Positions 15,160 through 17,919 of a stretch of 17,919 nt of DNA are shown here, piece after piece. Positions within the stretch are counted from its first letter, which is position 1, and each line of letters starts with the position of its first letter. The stretch spans positions 1 to 17,919 of the forward strand of contig CAJMLQ010000057.1 of NCBI GenBank assembly GCA_905214265.1. Reading direction: 5' to 3'. Below the pieces are notes generated by a model. That model was not told the origin of the DNA, did no database searches, and saw only the letters and a program-made list of their open reading frames with translations. The stretch is from an uncultured bacterium (GTDB taxonomy: Bacteria; Bacillota; Clostridia; Oscillospirales; Ruminococcaceae). A program made the translations under genes and the position numbers.

Positions 15160-15174
15160 GGCGCCGGCTTGCAT
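15154..15174. promoter_or_regulatory. Palindrome holding both divergent -35 elements
   Basis: The 7-bp arms ATGCAAG (15154-15160) and CTTGCAT (15168-15174) are perfect inverted copies around a GC-only 7-nt centre (GCGCCGG) that is itself nearly symmetric. Each arm supplies a TTGCAT -35 box to one of two divergent promoters, each with a 17-nt spacer. A protein bound here would control both genes. There is no T tract, so it is not a terminator. Confidence 0.55.
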
Positions 15175-15197
15175 TTATCCGCCGAACATGCTATGAT
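15169..15197 (+). promoter_or_regulatory. Promoter of the Nif11-type leader peptide gene
   Basis: Plus strand -35 TTGCAT (15169-15174), 17-nt spacer, -10 TATGAT (15192-15197). The predicted start of transcription is about 20 nt before the ATG at 15224. Confidence 0.6.
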
Positions 15198-15223
15198 GGA
15201 CAAAAAGGAAGGAGCCGATGATA

Positions 15224-15496
15224 ATGAACGAAACGCTTTCCCAGCTGCTGGACGCTGCTCGGGCGGACGAGGAACTGAAGCAGGCGCTGCTGGCCTCGGA
15301 ACAGGCGGAGGATCCGATGGCCGCATTCTGCCGCACAGCGGCAGAGGCGGGCTATTCTGTGACGGTGGGAGAGCTGTTCGCCATGGGGCAGGAATATGCG
15401 GACAACCTGCTGAAAAGTGTCAACGGTGGAGCGGAATACCCCATGGAGGGGTGGGAGGACACCTACGGGTTGTTTCTGGCAGCCTTAAAGGTATGA
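15224..15496 (+). CDS. Nif11-type leader peptide / putative RiPP precursor
   Basis: A 90-residue small acidic protein. Residues 1-67 resemble the Nif11-like leader: SQLLDAARADEELKQAL, then a helix with FCRTAAEAGYSVTVGELF (35-52), where the AGY-x-hydrophobic-x(3)-EL pattern is typical. A double glycine at 68-69 (SVNGG) could be the leader cleavage site, leaving a 21-residue C-terminal part rich in aromatics (Tyr72, Trp77, Tyr81, Phe84) but with no Cys or Ser. ATG 15224 lies 9 nt after GGAAGGAG; ATG 15218 lies only 3 nt after it. It has its own promoter and terminator. No maturation enzyme or peptidase-transporter is visible in the window, so it may be an orphan precursor or a non-RiPP Nif11-domain protein. 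Confidence 0.7.
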   Translation: MNETLSQLLDAARADEELKQALLASEQAEDPMAAFCRTAAEAGYSVTVGELFAMGQEYADNLLKSVNGGAEYPMEGWEDTYGLFLAALKV

Positions 15497-15564
15497 GAGC
15501 TGATATCAGAAAAGGAGAGCCTTACTGAAACAGCGGAAGTCTTTTGAATATTTTTGACCGTCCG

Positions 15565-15587
15565 GGGCCGCATATGCGGCCCTTTTG
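15565..15587 (+). terminator. Intrinsic terminator of the Nif11-type gene
   Basis: Perfect palindrome GGGCCGCATATGCGGCCC (15565-15582; 7-bp stem, ATAT loop) followed directly by TTTTG. The outer ACCGT/ACGGT pair (15557-15561 with 15589-15593) could lengthen the structure. It lies about 70 nt after the stop codon. Confidence 0.8.
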
Positions 15588-15627
15588 TACGGTTGCAGGA
15601 AAAATCCGGGAAGCGTTCGCCTTTCTT

Positions 15628-15659
15628 GAAAAAAGTTGCACAATCTCCGAAAAAAGTTG
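15628..15659 (+). repeat. Two perfect 11-bp direct repeats, 21 bp apart
   Basis: GAAAAAAGTTG occurs at 15628-15638 and again at 15649-15659, a period of 21 bp (two helical turns). They lie 29-50 nt upstream of the candidate -35 box at 15688. The A-tracts would bend DNA and could act as an upstream promoter element, or the pair could be a regulator site for the NagB/Gfo-Idh operon. Confidence 0.55.
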
Positions 15660-15687
15660 TTGTTTCTTTTATTTTCAGAAGGATTTG

Positions 15688-15714
15688 TTGACTTTGGGGG
15701 CAGCGGTGTAGTAA
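15688..15714 (+). promoter_or_regulatory. Possible promoter of the NagB-like operon
   Basis: -35-like TTGACT (15688-15693) with a weak -10 TAGTAA (15709-15714) at a short 15-nt spacing. The poor -10 and spacing leave the true start uncertain. The preceding stretch back to the Nif11-type stop holds a terminator and the 21-bp-spaced repeats and no convincing gene. Confidence 0.3.
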
Positions 15715-15754
15715 GGTGGTTTCAGAAGAATTTTCCCTGAAGGAGGATATTTTC

Positions 15755-16510
15755 ATGAAGACTTTTCAGAAGGACTGCCTCACCGTCTGCCAGTATGGAA
15801 CCCGGTCGGAGATGGGGAAGGCGGCGGCCGCCGACGTGGCTGCCAAGATCCGGGAGATGCTGAGCTCCAAGGAAACGATTCGGATGATTTTTGCCGCCGC
15901 ACCATCTCAGAACGAATTTCTGGAGGCGCTGACAGCCGATGCCAGCATCGATTTTTCCCGCATTGATGCCTTCCACATGGACGAGTACATCGGTCTGCCC
16001 GCTGACGCGCCCCAGGGCTTCGGCAACTTCCTGCGGGACCGGCTCTTTGCTAAAGCCCCTTTTCGCAGCGTCCAGTACCTGAACGGCCTGGCCGCCGATC
16101 CGGAGGAGGAATGCCGCCGGTATGGAGAGCTTTTGGACGGAGGCGTGGATATCGTTTGCATGGGCATTGGGGAGAACGGGCACATCGCTTTCAACGACCC
16201 GGCTTTTGCGGAATTTGAAGACCCCAAGCCGGTGAAGATCGTGGAGCTGGATCCGGTCTGCCGGATGCAGCAGGTCCACGACGGCTGCTTTGAGACCCTG
16301 GAACAGGTTCCCACTCACGCGCTGACGCTGACCATCCCGACCCTGACCAGGGTGGAAGCGATTTTCTGCATGGTCCCGGCAAAATCCAAGGCCCAGGCGG
16401 TCAAGGCCTGCGTGGAAGGACCGGTGGCAGAAGCCTGTCCGGCCTCCATCCTGCGGAAATGCCCCGGCGCCAAGCTCTATCTGGACGCAGACAGTGTGTC
16501 GCTTCTCTGA
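15755..16510 (+). CDS. NagB-family glucosamine-6-phosphate deaminase/isomerase-like protein
   Basis: A 251-residue protein of the NagB/RpiA/DevB sugar-phosphate fold, expected to act on a phosphorylated amino sugar in the cytoplasm. The substrate loop MIFAAAPSQNEFLEAL (44-59), FHMDEYIGL (73-81, with Asp76) and GIGENGHIAFNDP (137-149) are aligned with NagB. His143 of the catalytic chain is present. The position usually Glu in FNEP is Asp148, so activity may be tuned or on another substrate. The start is ATG 15755, with AGGAGG 8 nt upstream; an upstream in-frame GTG would place that site inside the gene. It is followed after 21 nt by a Gfo/Idh/MocA dehydrogenase. Catabolism of an unusual amino sugar phosphate is plausible. 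I give no symbol because the active site is not canonical. Confidence 0.85.
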   Translation: MKTFQKDCLTVCQYGTRSEMGKAAAADVAAKIREMLSSKETIRMIFAAAPSQNEFLEALTADASIDFSRIDAFHMDEYIGLPADAPQGFGNFLRDRLFAKAPFRSVQYLNGLAADPEEECRRYGELLDGGVDIVCMGIGENGHIAFNDPAFAEFEDPKPVKIVELDPVCRMQQVHDGCFETLEQVPTHALTLTIPTLTRVEAIFCMVPAKSKAQAVKACVEGPVAEACPASILRKCPGAKLYLDADSVSLL

Positions 16511-16531
16511 TTTTGGAAAGGAGTATGCCAG

Positions 16532-17407
16532 ATGATTCGAATTGGAATAATCGGAACGGAAAACAGCCATGCCATGGCTTTTGCCAGGGCCATCAACTTG
16601 CCGGATGAAAATGGCGTCATGCGGTTCCCGGACGTTCGGGTGGTGGGCGTATACGGCCCGGACCTGGAATCCGCCCAGAAGATCGTAGACGAGACGGGGG
16701 TGGGTTTCCACGCCAAAAGCCCGGAAGAGTTTTTGGGGAAGGTAGACGCGATGATCGTCACCTGCCGGAAGGGGTCCCTTCACTACCAGTACTCCAAGCC
16801 GTTTCTGGAGGCGGGGCTGCCCATGTTTATCGACAAGCCCTTTACGGTGGACCTGGCCCAAGCGGAGGAGCTGGCGGAGATCTCGGAGAAAAAGGGAATC
16901 CCTCTGGCGGGTGGCTCCGGCTGCAAGTTCGCCTACGACGTGGTGATGCTTCAGAACACGGTAAAGCGTTGGAAGGCCTCCGGCGAATTTGTCACCGGGA
17001 CCATGAATTTCGCAGCGGATCCCGCCAGCGAGTATGACGGCTTCTTCTTTTACTCCTCGCACCTTACGGAGATGGCGCTGACGGTATTCGGGTATGATCC
17101 CAAGTCTGTACTGGCGGTGGAGAAAAACGGCAGCCGGGTCTGCATCCTTCGGTACGAGGACTATGACGTAACGCTGAACTACACCCGGGGGACCAGCGTC
17201 AGCACCGGCGTGGTCATCGGGAAAAACGGCAATGTGGTCCGGGAGATCGATATTTCTCTGATCTATCTCCAGGAGGTGGAGGCCTTTATCGAGACGCTGC
17301 ACACCGGGAGGATGCATCACAGCCGGGAGCAGCTCATCAAACCGGTGGCGGTGATCAACGCCATTGAGGAGTCCGTTCGCGAGGGACGAGAAGTCGCCAT
17401 CCAATAA
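16532..17407 (+). CDS. Gfo/Idh/MocA family oxidoreductase
   Basis: A 291-residue NAD(P)-dependent dehydrogenase-like protein. The N-terminal Rossmann domain starts IRIGIIGTENSHA (2-14), where the usual third glycine is replaced. Lys102 in FIDKPFT is the conserved EKP-type lysine, and His in YSSHLTEMAL matches the catalytic His region. The protein is shorter than most members (often 330-380), mainly in the C-terminal alpha/beta domain. ATG 16532 follows AAAGGAG by 8 nt. It forms a two-gene unit with the NagB-like gene and ends 1 nt before a strong hairpin. It probably oxidises or reduces a sugar or sugar-derived substrate upstream of the deaminase; the substrate is not known. Confidence 0.88.
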   Translation: MIRIGIIGTENSHAMAFARAINLPDENGVMRFPDVRVVGVYGPDLESAQKIVDETGVGFHAKSPEEFLGKVDAMIVTCRKGSLHYQYSKPFLEAGLPMFIDKPFTVDLAQAEELAEISEKKGIPLAGGSGCKFAYDVVMLQNTVKRWKASGEFVTGTMNFAADPASEYDGFFFYSSHLTEMALTVFGYDPKSVLAVEKNGSRVCILRYEDYDVTLNYTRGTSVSTGVVIGKNGNVVREIDISLIYLQEVEAFIETLHTGRMHHSREQLIKPVAVINAIEESVREGREVAIQ

Positions 17408-17457
17408 AAGTTTTGGCTCAAGCCTTTTGAAAAAAGGCTTGGGCCAAAACTTATTTT
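17408..17457. terminator. Bidirectional terminator hairpin between convergent genes
   Basis: A 21-bp stem pairs 17408-17428 with 17432-17452 with one G-U wobble and a 3-nt loop, starting right after the Gfo/Idh stop. A TTATTTTT tail follows on the plus strand. The stop codon of the minus-strand glycosylase (17451-17453) lies in the hairpin edge, so both genes probably end here. Confidence 0.85.
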
Positions 17458-17919
17458 TGGGCGCCATCCAAGCGGCGGATATAGTGGAACAGGTACTGTT
17501 GGGCAACCCCGGCATGGGGAATTTGAGGAAAGCCGTTTGGGTAATAGCGGGCCAGGGCCTTTTTGATCCAAGTGTCTACTGGGAAGGCGTCCAGCCGGTG
17601 AAAGCCGAAGAGTAGGGCGCAGTCGGCGACCTTTGGGCCGACGCCGGTGATTTTCATTAGCTCCGCCCGGGCTTCGTTCAGAGTGAGGCGGGGAATGGCG
17701 GACAGGTCGATCTGGCCAGAGGACGTTTTTTGGGCGGCATCCAGGAGGTATCGGACGCGGAATCCGGCGCGGAGGGGGGCCAGGGTCTCCGGCGTCTGGA
17801 CGGCGAGGATCTCCGGACCGGGGAAGGACCAACCGTCTCCGCAGGGTTCGCCGAAATTTTCGCAGAGCCGGGAAAGGATGCCTTTAATGCGGGGTATGTT
17901 GTTGTTCTGACTGATGATG
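17451..17919 (-). CDS. OGG1-like DNA glycosylase (C-terminal part, runs off the window)
   Basis: The minus-strand frame is open from the window edge to TAA at 17453-17451, giving at least 155 residues; the N terminus lies beyond the window. It belongs to the HhH-GPD base-excision repair superfamily. The visible part starts with IISQNNNIPRIKGILSRLCENFG, as in 8-oxoguanine glycosylases. The helix-hairpin-helix ITGVGPKVADCALL carries the catalytic Lys (GPKVAD), and FPVDTWIKKAL has the catalytic Asp. Removal of oxidised guanine, or another damaged base, from DNA is the likely activity. A shorter reading from ATG 17657 would lose half of the fold and is rejected. Confidence 0.85.
   Translation of the reverse strand, partial: IISQNNNIPRIKGILSRLCENFGEPCGDGWSFPGPEILAVQTPETLAPLRAGFRVRYLLDAAQKTSSGQIDLSAIPRLTLNEARAELMKITGVGPKVADCALLFGFHRLDAFPVDTWIKKALARYYPNGFPQIPHAGVAQQYLFHYIRRLDGAQK

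Noticed and set aside
15493..15557. Possible tiny genes after the Nif11-type gene: an 11-codon ATG frame overlapping its stop (ATGA), and a CTG-started 10-codon frame behind AAAAGGAG
   Set aside because: Both are too short to judge, one needs a rare CTG start, and no family supports them. The AAAAGGAG without a normal start is odd, but it may be chance or a remnant.
1..17919. Search for CRISPR arrays, tRNA/rRNA genes, insertion sequences and phage genes
   Set aside because: Read by eye, no regularly spaced direct repeats of CRISPR length, no tRNA-like cloverleaf and no transposase or integrase motif were found.

Overview
The window looks like chromosome of a Gram-positive gut-type Clostridia, most likely Oscillospiraceae (Flavonifractor/Lawsonibacter/Oscillibacter-like). 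The reasons are GC-rich coding sequence, strong AGGAGG-type ribosome binding sites, sigma-A promoters, intrinsic terminators after most units, a lipoprotein with a Gram-positive style lipobox, and typical Clostridial families (VTC-domain/DUF4956 pair, Nif11-type leader peptide, DUF2284). The assignment is inferred from style and protein families, not from a marker gene.

Layout. (1) 1-232: C-terminal end of an unrecognised gene and its terminator. (2) 276-5339: a five-gene plus-strand operon with a strong promoter. It encodes a D-2-hydroxyacid dehydrogenase, an M20 amidohydrolase, a TetR regulator, an NAD-binding epimerase-like protein and a DapA/NanA-type lyase. It reads like a complete catabolic route for an unknown acylated or acid substrate; no transporter lies inside it. 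(3) 5381-8635: a minus-strand cell-surface module of VTC-type polyphosphate polymerase, DUF4956 membrane protein and a Cthe_2159-like beta-helix lipoprotein. (4) 8806-10715: a minus-strand two-component system (OmpR-type regulator and histidine kinase). (5) 10916-14437: a minus-strand run of branching enzyme, DUF2284 iron-sulfur-like protein and RluA-type pseudouridine synthase behind one near-consensus promoter. (6) 14588-15085 (minus) and 15224-15496 (plus): a P-loop kinase-like protein and a Nif11-type leader peptide, divergently transcribed from back-to-back promoters whose -35 boxes are the two arms of one palindrome. (7) 15755-17407: a NagB-like sugar-phosphate deaminase/isomerase and a Gfo/Idh/MocA dehydrogenase. 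(8) 17451-17919: the C-terminal part of an OGG1-like DNA glycosylase, convergent with unit 7 across a 21-bp hairpin.

The most interesting signal is regulatory. The promoter regions of the two-component operon and of the polyphosphate/surface module share TTAAGGTT-N6-GTATC in the same geometry, preceded by direct hexamer repeats at exact 11-bp steps (two at the regulator gene, four at the VTC gene). That is the classic arrangement for an OmpR/PhoB-family activator. It suggests that this two-component system controls itself and the adjacent VTC/DUF4956/beta-helix operon. Other sites worth testing are the symmetric divergent promoter at 15131-15197, the 21-bp-spaced repeats ahead of the NagB-like gene, the alternating TAAC/GTTA boxes ahead of the catabolic operon, and the orphan Nif11-type peptide.

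No tRNA, rRNA, CRISPR array or insertion sequence was seen. No gene-free stretch exceeds 300 bases.
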